A stretch of DNA of 64,000 nucleotides from Bifidobacterium bifidum ATCC 29521 = JCM 1255 = DSM 20456 (GTDB taxonomy: Bacteria; Actinomycetota; Actinomycetes; Actinomycetales; Bifidobacteriaceae): assembly GCF_001025135.1 (NCBI RefSeq), contig NZ_AP012323.1, positions 1 to 64,000 of the forward strand, given 5' to 3'. A program made the position numbers and the translations under genes. The notes beneath the pieces were generated by a model. The model was not told the DNA's origin. It worked only from the letters and a program-made list of their open reading frames with translations, and ran no database searches. How positions within the stretch are numbered: position 1 is the stretch's first letter; each line of letters starts with the position of its first letter. Below are positions 11,148 to 20,246 of this stretch, one piece after another.

Positions 11148-11308
11148 GTATATCTCATCATCGCCGGCGCAGGAAAAGACTACACCGCCGCTTCGTGGAA
11201 GCCGTCCGCTCAGGCCTTCAGGAGGCCAAGGTTCGTGGCGTTGCCGCTGATTGGCGACAGCGCCACATGACCGCGTTGCCGGCGCGGGTTGTCAGCACAT
11301 GACGACGA

Positions 11309-11345
11309 ATAATGGGAGTTCCCGATGATCGGGAGCCCCCATTAT
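11309..11345. terminator. Two-tier hairpin, possibly a terminator
   Basis: The outer stem ATAATGGG pairs with CCCATTAT, and an inner stem CCCGATGATCGGG sits between them. No gene ends directly at it on the plus strand. It could end transcription from either side or be a relic of a lost gene. Confidence 0.5.
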
Positions 11346-11363
11346 GTTGTTGATAGGAAAATC

Positions 11364-11435
11364 ACGCTCTCAAAACTCGCAGATACAGACCATTTCTGTT
11401 GAATTCGGCCCTGTATCTGCGAGTTTTGAGAGCGT
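11364..11435. repeat. Inverted-repeat element family A, copy 1
   Basis: Two perfect 25-bp arms (11364-11388 and 11411-11435), built on CTCTCAAAACTCGCAGATAC and its complement, flank a 22-base loop. Near-identical elements occur at about 13775 and 17603. All three lie beside gene remnants or in gene-free DNA. The size, loop similarity and arm conservation suggest a small mobile palindrome or a structured RNA. Confidence 0.85.
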
Positions 11436-11448
11436 GAGCTCGCGATAA

Positions 11449-11750
11449 TCAGGCCGTGAACCTCACCGAAGCCCATGTGACCGGTGGCAACGAAACAGTC
11501 ATCCGACCCTCATCAAGCGCGGCGGATAGCGGCTGCAAGGTGACGCCGTCCGGCTCGTCGGCCGTATTGGTGCGGTAGATATCGTCGCTGTGCAGCATCT
11601 GCGAGCTGGTGACGGACGGCCACTCCCCCAGCCTAGGCAACGATGTCAGGCCGATTGTCACATCATGGGCGTTGTGCTCGTCACGGTTGACGAGCAGAAT
11701 CATGCCTTCGCGAGTCTTTTGATCCCAAGTGGCCACCGCGACCGTGAAGA
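11449..11750 (-). pseudogene. GH51 alpha-L-arabinofuranosidase, C-terminal remnant
   Basis: The minus strand encodes about 100 residues typical of the end of a GH51 arabinofuranosidase: VAVATWDQKTREGMILLVNR, then a beta-sandwich ending in MTVSLPPVTWASVRF and a stop. The similarity stops near 11750, where the opposite strand abruptly becomes a surface-protein tail. The catalytic domain is absent, so this is a fragment. The open frame continues to 11946 only because it runs antisense to the neighbouring remnant. Confidence 0.7.
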
Positions 11751-11754
11751 GCCG

Positions 11755-12410
11755 TAAGGCCGGCAGCGGCACCGGTTCCGCATGGGCACAGTACACGGAC
11801 GAGCTCGCCACCGCATCGACCACCGCCGACATGAAGGCTGGTGAGCCGCAGTACGTGACCACCACGTTCACCGTGCCCGCCGACGCCGCGCCTGAAGGCG
11901 CTCTGTGGCTGAGCTTCTCCGACATGGGTCTCGCCGATGACGCCAACGGCTACATCGACGATGTGGTGCTCGTCCGCTCCGACTCCAAGCCGACGCTGAA
12001 GACCACCGCGTTCACGCCGACCGTCGCCGAGGGTGAAACCGCCTCCGCATACGTGGAGCTCGACGGTCAGCCCGCCGCCAAGGAGGTCTCCGCCAACAAG
12101 AACGCAACCGTCGACGAAGTGGCCACCGCACTGAAAACCTCACCGCCGCACAGAACGCCCTGGCCGAGAAGCCGAAGCCGGCGACCGTCGAATCGATCAA
12201 GGTGGCCGCGAAGCCCGCCAAGACCGAGTACACGGTCGGCGACACGTTCTCCGCCGATGGTCTGAAGGTCGTCAAGGTCATGTCCGACAAGACCGAACCG
12301 GGCAAGAAGCCTGGCGCGCAGAAGCCTGCCGGTCAGCAGAACGTCTGTCCAAGACCGGTGCCTCGGTGGCTGGCGTGGCCGGTTTGCGTGCCTAAGTGCG
12401 CGCCGAAACG
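11755..12410 (+). pseudogene. Cell-wall-anchored surface protein, C-terminal remnant (frameshifted)
   Basis: A beta-sandwich-like stretch (TTTFTVPADAAPEGALWLSF ... GYIDDVVLV) is followed by Ig-like linker sequence. The frame shifts near 12137 (NLTAAQNALAEKPKPATVES continues in another frame) and again near 12340, after which a sorting motif LSKTGASVAGVAGL appears. The membrane helix is cut short by the palindromic element starting at 12379. The 5' part is missing at the junction with the arabinofuranosidase tail. It was probably a sortase-anchored glycosidase; the catalytic part is gone, so its substrate cannot be told. Confidence 0.7.
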
Positions 12411-12504
12411 ACGATCGTGCGCACTTAAGAACGCAAACAGAGCCATCTGCGTTCTTATGTTCGCGCACTTGTCGTTTCGACGCGCACTTAGGAACGCAAA
12501 CCGG
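12379..12504. repeat. Large palindrome, family D (ACGCAAAC / AAGTGCGCG)
   Basis: Two arms of about 57 bases (12379-12435 and 12448-12504) are near-complete reverse complements, built from CCGGTTTGCG, CTAAGTGCGCG, CGAAACGAC and TAAGAACGC. A 12-base centre separates them. The element begins inside the sorting-signal helix of the adjacent remnant, which looks like an insertion. A half-size relative (GTGCACTTAGGGACGCAAC) lies near 20968. Confidence 0.8.
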
Positions 12505-12681
12505 CCGTACCTGCTGCTGTTGCGTTGCTGCGCCGTCACGCCGTTGTGCCGTCACGATGTCGCTGCCGTCCGGGGAATGTCGAAGGACGCGAAACGGGCC
12601 TGCGGCAAATCATGCCACAGGCCCGTTTCTCAATGCCGGACCACGTCGGCTAAATCCGTGATCCGCGAAAACCCGCGAAAA

Positions 12682-13596
12682 TCAGCGGTGGGTGGTGCCC
12701 TCGTAGGTGTCGCTCCACGTCAGCGACGCCACGCCGTCGGCGATGGAAATCGGCATCTGTACGATCGGCGAGTTGCCGAGGTCATGCTCCTGCCAGCGGT
12801 CGCCGATGAACAGGAAGTGCTCGCTGTTGTACGGGTCGTCGTCCAGCGGCACCACGATATCGACCTGCGAATCGTAGGTCTTTGCACCCTTCGGCGCGAA
12901 CAGCTTCCACTCGCTCCACGGGCCGTGCAGGTCGGTGGCGGTGGAGTACTTGTTGTCGTTGGTGTCCCAGCTGGTCAGTTGCGAGCCGAACCAGTAGTAC
13001 AGGCCGTCCTTCTTGATGATGGTCGGCGATTCCAGGCCGTATGGGTAGTCGGTGGCACGCTCGCAGGCGACGTCCTCGACGATGGTGAGGTAGTCGTCGG
13101 CGAGACGGTAAATGTGCGTGCCATGGTCGCGGTCCTCGCTCATGATGTAGCCGCTGCCGTCCTCGTCCTGGAAGACGCCGATGTCACGGCTCAGGTAGCC
13201 GCGCCACGTGATGGTGGTCTGGAATGCGAACGGGCCGGTCGGGGCGTCGGCCACGGCGACGCCGATGTGCGCGTATCCGTAGTCGGGCGTTTCGGCATGA
13301 ATATACATGACATATTTGCCGGTGGCGGGGCAATGCAGCACCTTCGGCCGCTCGCCGATACGGTCGGAGGCGAGGGCGGAGCCGTCTTCTTGCACATCAA
13401 GTACGATGCCGTGGCTGCGCCATGCGATGAAATCGGTGGTTGTATAACAGCACACGCCCTGGAACAAATTGCCGTTTACCTTGTTCTCGCCATATGCATA
13501 CCAGGTGTCGCCGAATTTTTGCAGACCGATGCCGTGCAGCTGGGCAACGTCGCCCGAGGTGTCGTGAGGCAGAAAAGCTCCGAATCTATCAGCCAT
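12682..13596 (-). CDS. Glycoside hydrolase family 43 protein
   Basis: This is a 304-residue single-domain protein with a five-bladed-propeller GH43-like pattern. It has HGIGLQKFGDTWYAYGENK near the N-terminus, GERPKVLHCPATGKYVMYIH, a DEDGSGYIMSEDRD blade, GLESPTIIKKDGLYYWFGS containing the likely acid Glu, and SQVDIVVPL. It has no signal peptide, so it acts in the cytoplasm on imported oligosaccharides. The related subfamily members I recall act on galactan or arabinan side chains; the substrate here is open. AGAGGA precedes the ATG at 13596. An operator-like palindrome 56 bases upstream matches one before the divergent-side LacI gene. Confidence 0.85.
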   Translation of the reverse strand: MADRFGAFLPHDTSGDVAQLHGIGLQKFGDTWYAYGENKVNGNLFQGVCCYTTTDFIAWRSHGIVLDVQEDGSALASDRIGERPKVLHCPATGKYVMYIHAETPDYGYAHIGVAVADAPTGPFAFQTTITWRGYLSRDIGVFQDEDGSGYIMSEDRDHGTHIYRLADDYLTIVEDVACERATDYPYGLESPTIIKKDGLYYWFGSQLTSWDTNDNKYSTATDLHGPWSEWKLFAPKGAKTYDSQVDIVVPLDDDPYNSEHFLFIGDRWQEHDLGNSPIVQMPISIADGVASLTWSDTYEGTTHR

Positions 13597-13651
13597 GATT
13601 TCCTCTTTCGTGATGATCTGCTGTTGATTATCTGTCGTGTCCGCAACTGCT

Positions 13652-13665
13652 TGTGACCGGTTACA
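13652..13665. promoter_or_regulatory. LacI-type operator upstream of the GH43 gene
   Basis: TGTGACCGGTTACA is a near-perfect palindrome (12 of 14) with the central CG typical of LacI-family operators. On the opposite strand it reads TGTAACCGGTCACA and differs at only one base from the site at 15130-15143, before the LacI gene. This suggests that one regulator controls both genes. Confidence 0.7.
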
Positions 13666-13774
13666 GACTGAACCATTGTATCGTGAAAACCTTGCCGACA
13701 TACGGAAGAATCGGAGTGCGCCCGGCGGTGGCGCTCCGGCAACGGCCGCGTGGGGTCGTGCGTTGCAATATGAG

Positions 13775-13844
13775 GCTCTCAAAATTCGCAGGTACAAGGG
13801 ACTATTCGTTATTTTCGCCCTGTATCTGCGAGTTTTGAGAGCGT
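13775..13844. repeat. Inverted-repeat element family A, copy 2
   Basis: The right arm (TGTATCTGCGAGTTTTGAGA and onward) is identical to copy 1. The left arm has a few changes (GGCTCTCAAAATTCGCAGGT). The loop is about 24 bases. It lies between the GH43 gene and the 3' end of the LacI gene. Confidence 0.8.
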
Positions 13845-13857
13845 GGTTCTTCCTAGA

Positions 13858-15063
13858 TCACGCCGATTGGCGTTCCGCGATGGTCGTCGGCAGCAGCTGC
13901 ACGTAATGCGGCTCCACGATGTCGCCTTGCAGCATGGACAGCAACAGCCTCGACATCGTCTCGCCGTGCAGCTGCGAATCCTGCCGCACGGTGGTCAGCT
14001 TCGGGTTCGCCAGCAGGGCGATTGGCGAATCGTCGAATCCCGTGACCGCGATGTCGTCCGGCACCCGATACCCGAACCGGTTCAACTGGTTGATGACGCC
14101 CAGCGCGATGCTGTCGTTGGCGCACACGAATCCGTCCAGCTCGTCAAGCATGGGTTGGAACTCGACCACGGCCATTTCGCCGCTGGTGCCCTCCCAGTCG
14201 TCCGCGTAGTAGACGTGGCGCTCGTTGAACCGGTCACCCATCGCCGCCTTGAAGCCGTCGAAGCGGTTGTTCGACGATGGTGAGTATCCGGGGCCGCACA
14301 CGTACACCAGCTTGGTCCTCCCCTGGTCGAGCAGGTAGCGCGTGATGTCGCGCTGCCCCTCGGTGTTGGTGAAGTCCACGGCCGGGAACGGCAGGTTCTC
14401 GCGTTCTCTGACTTCCGAGAGGACCACCGGCCGCTTGACCGATGCGAACGTGTTGGCGAGCATGCTGTCCTCGCTCAGTGAGAACAGCAGGTACCCGTCC
14501 GAAAAGTCGCTTTGCACCAGCTGCGCGATGCGGCGCGTGGAGTCCTCGCTGTTGGCGATCAGCGTGACCATCTGGTAGCCCGCGTCGCCGAGGACCTGGT
14601 TGGCGCCGGCCATCGCCCTTGACATACTGGCCTGCGCGATGGTCTCGTTCGATTCGACCTGGATGATCAGCGCGACGGTGAGTGTGCGGCGTTGCGCGAG
14701 TGAGCGTGCGGCGTTGTTCGGCGTGTACTGTGATTTGGTGATGGCTGCTGCGATGCGTTCGGCTGCGTCCTGCGAGACGTGGGTGTTGCCGTTCAGATAC
14801 CGGGAGACCGTTCCGTACGATACTCCCGCGAGACGGGCGACGTCGCGGATGGTCGGCTTTTTCTGTGCATCGTCCATGGAATCCATGGCATCGGTGTTTG
14901 CTTCGTGTTGCTGGATATTCGCCGGTTGCTTATCGCTGTTCTGGTCTACCGGTGTTTCGTTGGAACGTGCAGACGACTTCGTCCGAGTGCGGTTCGCCAG
15001 ACGCCGGGTCGGTTTGCCGCTCGTTGATGCTACCTTGTTCGGCGCGTGAATAGTTGTTGACAT
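13858..15063 (-). CDS. LacI-family transcriptional regulator
   Basis: This is a DNA-binding repressor with a sugar-binding periplasmic-protein-like domain. After an unusual polar N-terminal extension of about 70 residues (Lys/Arg/Asn/Gln rich) comes the helix-turn-helix TIRDVARLAGVSYGTVSRYL with the hinge YTPNNAARSLAQRRT, then the effector-binding domain ending in LLPTTIAERQSA. Two adjacent ATGs (15066 and 15063) follow AAAGGA; the second has better spacing. A starting point nearer the helix-turn-helix is possible. The gene reads towards the GH43 gene, and matching operators sit before both genes, so autoregulation and control of the GH43 gene are likely. Confidence 0.93.
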   Translation of the reverse strand: MSTTIHAPNKVASTSGKPTRRLANRTRTKSSARSNETPVDQNSDKQPANIQQHEANTDAMDSMDDAQKKPTIRDVARLAGVSYGTVSRYLNGNTHVSQDAAERIAAAITKSQYTPNNAARSLAQRRTLTVALIIQVESNETIAQASMSRAMAGANQVLGDAGYQMVTLIANSEDSTRRIAQLVQSDFSDGYLLFSLSEDSMLANTFASVKRPVVLSEVRERENLPFPAVDFTNTEGQRDITRYLLDQGRTKLVYVCGPGYSPSSNNRFDGFKAAMGDRFNERHVYYADDWEGTSGEMAVVEFQPMLDELDGFVCANDSIALGVINQLNRFGYRVPDDIAVTGFDDSPIALLANPKLTTVRQDSQLHGETMSRLLLSMLQGDIVEPHYVQLLPTTIAERQSA

Positions 15064-15129
15064 CATTGTTCCTTTACGCGTGCGGCCGTCGTCGGACGAC
15101 CGCGTACAGGTTCGAGTATACGCAGATGA

Positions 15130-15143
15130 TGTAAACGGTCACA
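15130..15143. promoter_or_regulatory. LacI-type operator upstream of the LacI gene
   Basis: TGTAAACGGTCACA lies 67 bases before the LacI start. It matches the complement of the site before the GH43 gene in 13 of 14 positions, which points to a shared regulator and autoregulation. Confidence 0.68.
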
Positions 15144-15354
15144 AGGGGTGTCTGTCGTTGTGCCGGCCGTGGCATGCGGAGCCTTTCCTCAGTCGCGGTC
15201 CGCCGCCCGACCGCCGTGTGGCTCGCCATCCGTGGCTCGCCTGTGTCGACGCATTCCGACATGGCTGCGCAATCTGTTGTATTTCGCGTTCGCGTTCAGA
15301 TAATGCGGGGCATAGTCGTCCTGTCGGTTCCCGCGACGCGAGTACATTGAAATC

Positions 15355-16506
15355 ATGACCGATCCGCTGCATATCCAACTCACCGCGCGCCCCACCGTGG
15401 ACGACTGGCAGCCCGACTGCGTAATGGACGGCTACCAGCAGGCGACGATCCATCTCGGCCATGATGACGAAGGCGATATCGTCGCCACATTCGTGCGCCG
15501 GGACCCCTCGAAGCTGCCCATGAGAGCGCGATGGAGGCGTCAGCGGTTCGCGCTGCGCGGGCACCGGCTCGCGGTGATGTACGTGCACGGGTGGAACGAC
15601 TATTTCTACCGCCGTCACGAATCCGAGTTCTGGGAATCGCTTGGCATTCCCTTCTACGCCGTCGACCTGCGCAAGTTCGGGCGGTCGTTGCGGGATGGAC
15701 AGACCCCTGGATATATCGAGGATCTGCACGATTATGCGGCGGAATTCAACGCCCTACGCGACCTGGTCGTCGCCGAGCAGGGCGAGCAGGTGCGCATCCT
15801 GCTGGTCGCCCATTCGCAGGGCGGGCTGAGCTCGGTGTTGTGGCTGAATTCGCAGCGGCCGCATCACGTCGAGGCGGTCGCGCTGGACTCGCCTTGGCTG
15901 GAATTGCAAGGCAACCGCATGTTCCGCATACTGTCGACGCCCGTGGTTCAGGCGTTCCAGCTGGGCGGCGGCAAAACGGTGATGCCGATGCGCGATCCGG
16001 GGTTCTACGGCCGCTGCATCGATTGCGAGACCGGCGGCGACTGGGATTATCTGCGCCATCCGCTGGTGGACCCGCAGCGTTTCTTTCCCCGCGCCGGGTG
16101 GATGCGGGCGATCTACAATGCGCAGGCCGAGGTGTCGCGCCGGCTCGACATCCGCATTCCCGTGCTGGTGTGCACGTCCGACCGGACCATGCTGCAGCCC
16201 ACATGGGATGAGGCGATGCGCGAGGCGGATTCCGTGCTGGACATCACGGCGATTCGCCAGGCGGCGCTCAACCTCGGCGATGTGGTGACGCTGGCGACGA
16301 TTCGCGGCGGCCTGCATGATCTGAGCCTGTCGCGGCCGGCCGCGCGGCGTAGGTATTTCAGGATCGTGGCCGACTGGGCCTCTCTGATGGCGTGGCGGAG
16401 GGTGATTCCGCCTGCGCATCTGCGCACCGCGTTGGACGCAGTCGTGGCGGCCGGCAGCCATGTCGGTGGCGTGAATCCCGATGTCGGCCCCGACGCAAAA
16501 TCCTGA
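15355..16506 (+). CDS. Alpha/beta hydrolase (serine hydrolase, lysophospholipase-like)
   Basis: This 383-residue protein has the alpha/beta-hydrolase fold. HGWNDYFY marks the oxyanion-hole region near residue 80, VAHSQGG near residue 151 holds the nucleophile Ser, PVLVCTSDRT near 265 carries the likely acid, and GGLHDLSLS near 318 the likely histidine. There is no signal peptide, so it should be cytoplasmic. The family includes monoacylglycerol lipases, lysophospholipases and carboxylesterases; the real substrate cannot be read. The start ATG has only a weak purine stretch before it. It is oriented away from the LacI gene. Confidence 0.85.
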   Translation: MTDPLHIQLTARPTVDDWQPDCVMDGYQQATIHLGHDDEGDIVATFVRRDPSKLPMRARWRRQRFALRGHRLAVMYVHGWNDYFYRRHESEFWESLGIPFYAVDLRKFGRSLRDGQTPGYIEDLHDYAAEFNALRDLVVAEQGEQVRILLVAHSQGGLSSVLWLNSQRPHHVEAVALDSPWLELQGNRMFRILSTPVVQAFQLGGGKTVMPMRDPGFYGRCIDCETGGDWDYLRHPLVDPQRFFPRAGWMRAIYNAQAEVSRRLDIRIPVLVCTSDRTMLQPTWDEAMREADSVLDITAIRQAALNLGDVVTLATIRGGLHDLSLSRPAARRRYFRIVADWASLMAWRRVIPPAHLRTALDAVVAAGSHVGGVNPDVGPDAKS

Positions 16507-16554
16507 GGTCCCGCAACGGCTCGCGGCCGGCATCCAGCTGCGAGCCTGCGCAGG

Positions 16555-16752
16555 TCACGCCGACTGCCGCACCACCAGCTCGGTCGGCAACATCACCGTA
16601 CGCGGCGAGTCGATGCCGTGAATCTTTTTGATGACGATGTCGGCCATCACCTTGCCGCGCATCTCCATGTGCTGATCGACAGTGGTGATCTGCGGGTTCG
16701 ACTCCCTCAGCATCCGCGCGCCGTGGCTGGCGGTAAAAGCCATCTTTGCCAT
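16555..16752 (-). pseudogene. LacI-family regulator, C-terminal remnant
   Basis: About 60 residues (GARMLRESNPQITTVDQHME ... SPRTVMLPTELVVRQSA) match the end of a LacI-family effector domain. The DNA-binding domain and most of the ligand domain are absent. The open frame starts at an ATG that has no reason to be a native start. It abuts the small fragment at 16780-16916. Confidence 0.7.
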
Positions 16753-16779
16753 TGGATTTCCTTATGGCGGTTTGGGTTA

Positions 16780-16916
16780 GATGACGGGCAACCCCTTGCT
16801 ACAATGAGAGGGCTTATAAATCCGTTTGTTTTAAGCAAAACCCCGAGCTTACTTCCACCGTAATCGCCACGCTCGGCGGCTTCGCCCCAACGGTCAAACT
16901 CGGCATCACTAATCAC
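16780..16916 (-). pseudogene. Antitoxin-like small gene, N-terminal fragment
   Basis: From a GTG at 16916, preceded by AGGAGA, the minus strand reads ISDAEFDRWGEAAERGDYGG. This opening is like those of small CopG-type antitoxin proteins of Actinobacteria (family recognition is tentative). After about 35 residues the sequence loses resemblance and runs into the LacI remnant. The start region with its ribosome-binding site is therefore preserved while the body is lost. Confidence 0.45.
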
Positions 16917-16979
16917 AGCACATCTCCTACTTTCATTTCACAACGTCGATAATATCGGCTGAACATTGATACTTCGTGG

Positions 16980-17420
16980 ACTAGCCACGCCATAAAGACG
17001 CGCCTAGCCGGTAAGCCTGTTGATCCAGCGAAGCCGTTCGCTGCGGCCGGCAAGGTCACGGTGACGGTGGCGCTCAAGGGCACGGACTTCGCGAAGTCCT
17101 TCGAGATGACTGTCAGGTCCGCCGACAAGACAGCTCTGAACGAGGTGATCGCGGAGGCCGGCTCGGACGAGTTCGAGGCCGCCTTCGACGCTGCGAAGAA
17201 GGTCGCCGCCGACGAGGACGCGACTCCCGCCCAGGTGGCTGACGCGCTTGCCGCGCCGCAGAAGCCGGCGGTCAAGCCGAGCCCGAACGGCAAGGTGGAT
17301 GCCACCGAGCCGAGCGGCCTGAGCAAGACGGGTGCCTCGACGATGGCGTTCGCCGTGGCCGCGGTCCTGCTGCTGGCCGCCGGTGCCGGCGTGGTGCTGC
17401 TGCGCCGCCGCGCCGAGTAA
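16980..17420 (+). pseudogene. Sortase-anchored surface protein, C-terminal remnant
   Basis: The plus strand encodes an Ig-like tail (VTVALKGTDFAKSFEMTVRS), a helical segment, then the sorting signal LSKTGAS, a hydrophobic helix (FAVAAVLLLAAGAGVVLL) and RRRAE. This is a complete cell-wall anchor with no enzyme in front. The readable similarity starts near 17000, in frame but with no start codon or ribosome-binding site, so it is a 5'-truncated gene. The GTG at 17061 is not a credible start. Confidence 0.75.
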
Positions 17421-17456
17421 GGGGCGAGCCGCCATCCCAAGATTCTGGCATGTCGG

Positions 17457-17490
17457 GATGGCCGCCGCTGAGAAATCGGTGGCGGCCATC
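17457..17490 (+). terminator. Hairpin after the surface-protein remnant
   Basis: A perfect 10-bp stem, GATGGCCGCC with GGCGGCCATC, closes a 14-base loop 37 bases after the remnant's stop. It probably was that gene's terminator. Confidence 0.6.
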
Positions 17491-17602
17491 ATTCCCCGAC
17501 GGCATGTCGTGACGACTGATTGCATGGGGGGGGGGCGCTTGATGCGGACGGGATGTTCCCGAGAGCCGCCTTCCCGGCCGCATTTTTCGTTGTTGCGGGA
17601 AT

Positions 17603-17676
17603 CGCGCTCTCAAAACTCGCAGATACGGGCCGTTTTTGTTGGATTTAGCCTTGTATCTGCGAGTTTTGAGAGCGCG
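17603..17676. repeat. Inverted-repeat element family A, copy 3
   Basis: Two perfect 24-bp arms (17603-17626 and 17653-17676) carry the same CTCTCAAAACTCGCAGATAC core. The 26-base loop resembles the loop of copy 1 (GGCC, a T-run, GTTG and a GCC end). Confidence 0.85.
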
Positions 17677-17791
17677 GGGTTGGTGGCAGCCCGTGCCTCA
17701 TCCCGTAAAGGTCCCGTTTCTGGCCTGCGGGATGTGACTTTCTCCGGATGCGGGGGCAATCGACATGATGGCGACCCGGTGATCGCGCGCC

Positions 17792-17833
17792 GCCCCCGTT
17801 GGCGGGGAGCTGTCGCGAAGCGACTGGGGTGGC
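17792..17833. repeat. Palindromic GC-rich repeat (CCCCGCTGGCGGGG family), copy 2
   Basis: It reads CCCCCGTTGGCGGGGAGCTG then TCGCGAAGCGACTGGGGTGG. Each half is a small hairpin. The order of parts matches the copies near 20692, 32046 and 39132. Confidence 0.7.
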
Positions 17834-17854
17834 CAAACCTGCTGCAGGACACGA

Positions 17855-17898
17855 AAGGCCCGACGAAACCAATGCGAATACTGGTTTCGGCGGGCCTT
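17855..17898 (-). terminator. Terminator after gdhA
   Basis: The 17-base arms AAGGCCCGACGAAACCA and TGGTTTCGGCGGGCCTT pair with one mismatch around a 10-base loop. They lie about 45 bases beyond the gdhA stop on the minus strand, followed there by CTTTCGTG. Confidence 0.8.
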
Positions 17899-17942
17899 CG
17901 CGTTATCCGCGAATGCGCGCCAAACGTTACGCGCCTACGCGA

Positions 17943-19328
<1,386 letters not shown>

Positions 19329-19392
19329 TTATTGTAGGTGCGGTGTCAAGGGGCGACAAGAAATTGCTCAGGATGTGGCGCGGATGTGTGCG

Positions 19393-20193
19393 TCAGCTGA
19401 GCTGCAGCGTTTCGGCGACTTCGTCGACGATGCGGTGCATGGCCTGGCGCGCGTTGTCCGGACTGCTCTGCCAGATCGCTTGGGCGACGGCGTCGTGTGC
19501 GTCGAGGGCTTCCGGCTTGGGCTTTTGCGGGTACATGTGCAGTTCGACGCGTCCGGAGAGCACGGTGGCGATGATGGTGGATAGGGAAGCGAACATTTCG
19601 TTGCCGCTGTTGCGCAAGATCAGCGAGTGGAATTCGATGTCGAGCTTGTGGAATTCGTCGAGCCTGCCGTTCTCGCCGGTGTGCCGGAGCTCCGCTGCGA
19701 GCAGGGGGAGCCGCGATTTCACGTCGATCGGCGCGTATCGGGCGGCCGAGGTCGCTGCGGCCGGCTCGATGGCGAGGCGCAGTTCGGTGAGGGTGCGCAG
19801 CTGCTCCTCACGGTGTGTGGAGTGCAGCTTCCAATGGATGACCTGAGTGCTGAGCGCGTCCCACTCCTCGACCGGTTGGGAGACGAGCCCGATGCGTCGA
19901 CGGACGGTGACGACTTTGGCTGTTTCGAGGCTTTTCGCGACTTCGCGTGCCACGGTTCGCGAGACGTCGAACCGGCGCTGGAACTCGGCGTCCCCACGAC
20001 GGCCACCGCGGCGGCGCTTTACTCCCGGCAGGCTTCGCGCGGCGGCGCCGACGACATCCTGCGTGTGGTCTCCACGATGCGCGCCCAATTCGGCGGCCAC
20101 GTGACCCGTGCCTGAAGCGGGGCGGCCGCGGAATGCCACGAGAATGATGCGATAGTCTGGGAGGTGACGATGCGCGGGTTGCAATCCGCGCAT
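19393..20193 (-). CDS. GntR-family (FCD domain) transcriptional regulator
   Basis: The winged helix is recognised by RRFDVSRTVAREVAKSLETA and the RRRIGLVSQPVEEW that follows. A helical FCD ligand domain takes up the rest, with metal-site-like residues in the order ELRLAIEP ... EFHKLDIEFHSLIL ... HDAVAQAI. The N-terminus is uncertain: the family expects roughly 40 residues before the recognition helix, and the open frame gives about 75 with low-quality sequence. A start at the GTG of HVAAELG (about 20101) is possible. It may control metabolic genes responding to an acid ligand; its position next to gdhA is suggestive only. Confidence 0.75.
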   Translation of the reverse strand: MRGLQPAHRHLPDYRIILVAFRGRPASGTGHVAAELGAHRGDHTQDVVGAAARSLPGVKRRRGGRRGDAEFQRRFDVSRTVAREVAKSLETAKVVTVRRRIGLVSQPVEEWDALSTQVIHWKLHSTHREEQLRTLTELRLAIEPAAATSAARYAPIDVKSRLPLLAAELRHTGENGRLDEFHKLDIEFHSLILRNSGNEMFASLSTIIATVLSGRVELHMYPQKPKPEALDAHDAVAQAIWQSSPDNARQAMHRIVDEVAETLQLS

Positions 20194-20246
20194 CCGGGCG
20201 CGGACACGAGCCTGCGCCTGCGAATCCTCTAACCATAGGAGGCGTC

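Noticed and set aside
12202-13656. A 484-codon open frame on the plus strand
   Set aside because: It starts in the surface-protein remnant, runs through the palindrome and then antisense to the GH43 gene; only the first part has protein-like sequence.
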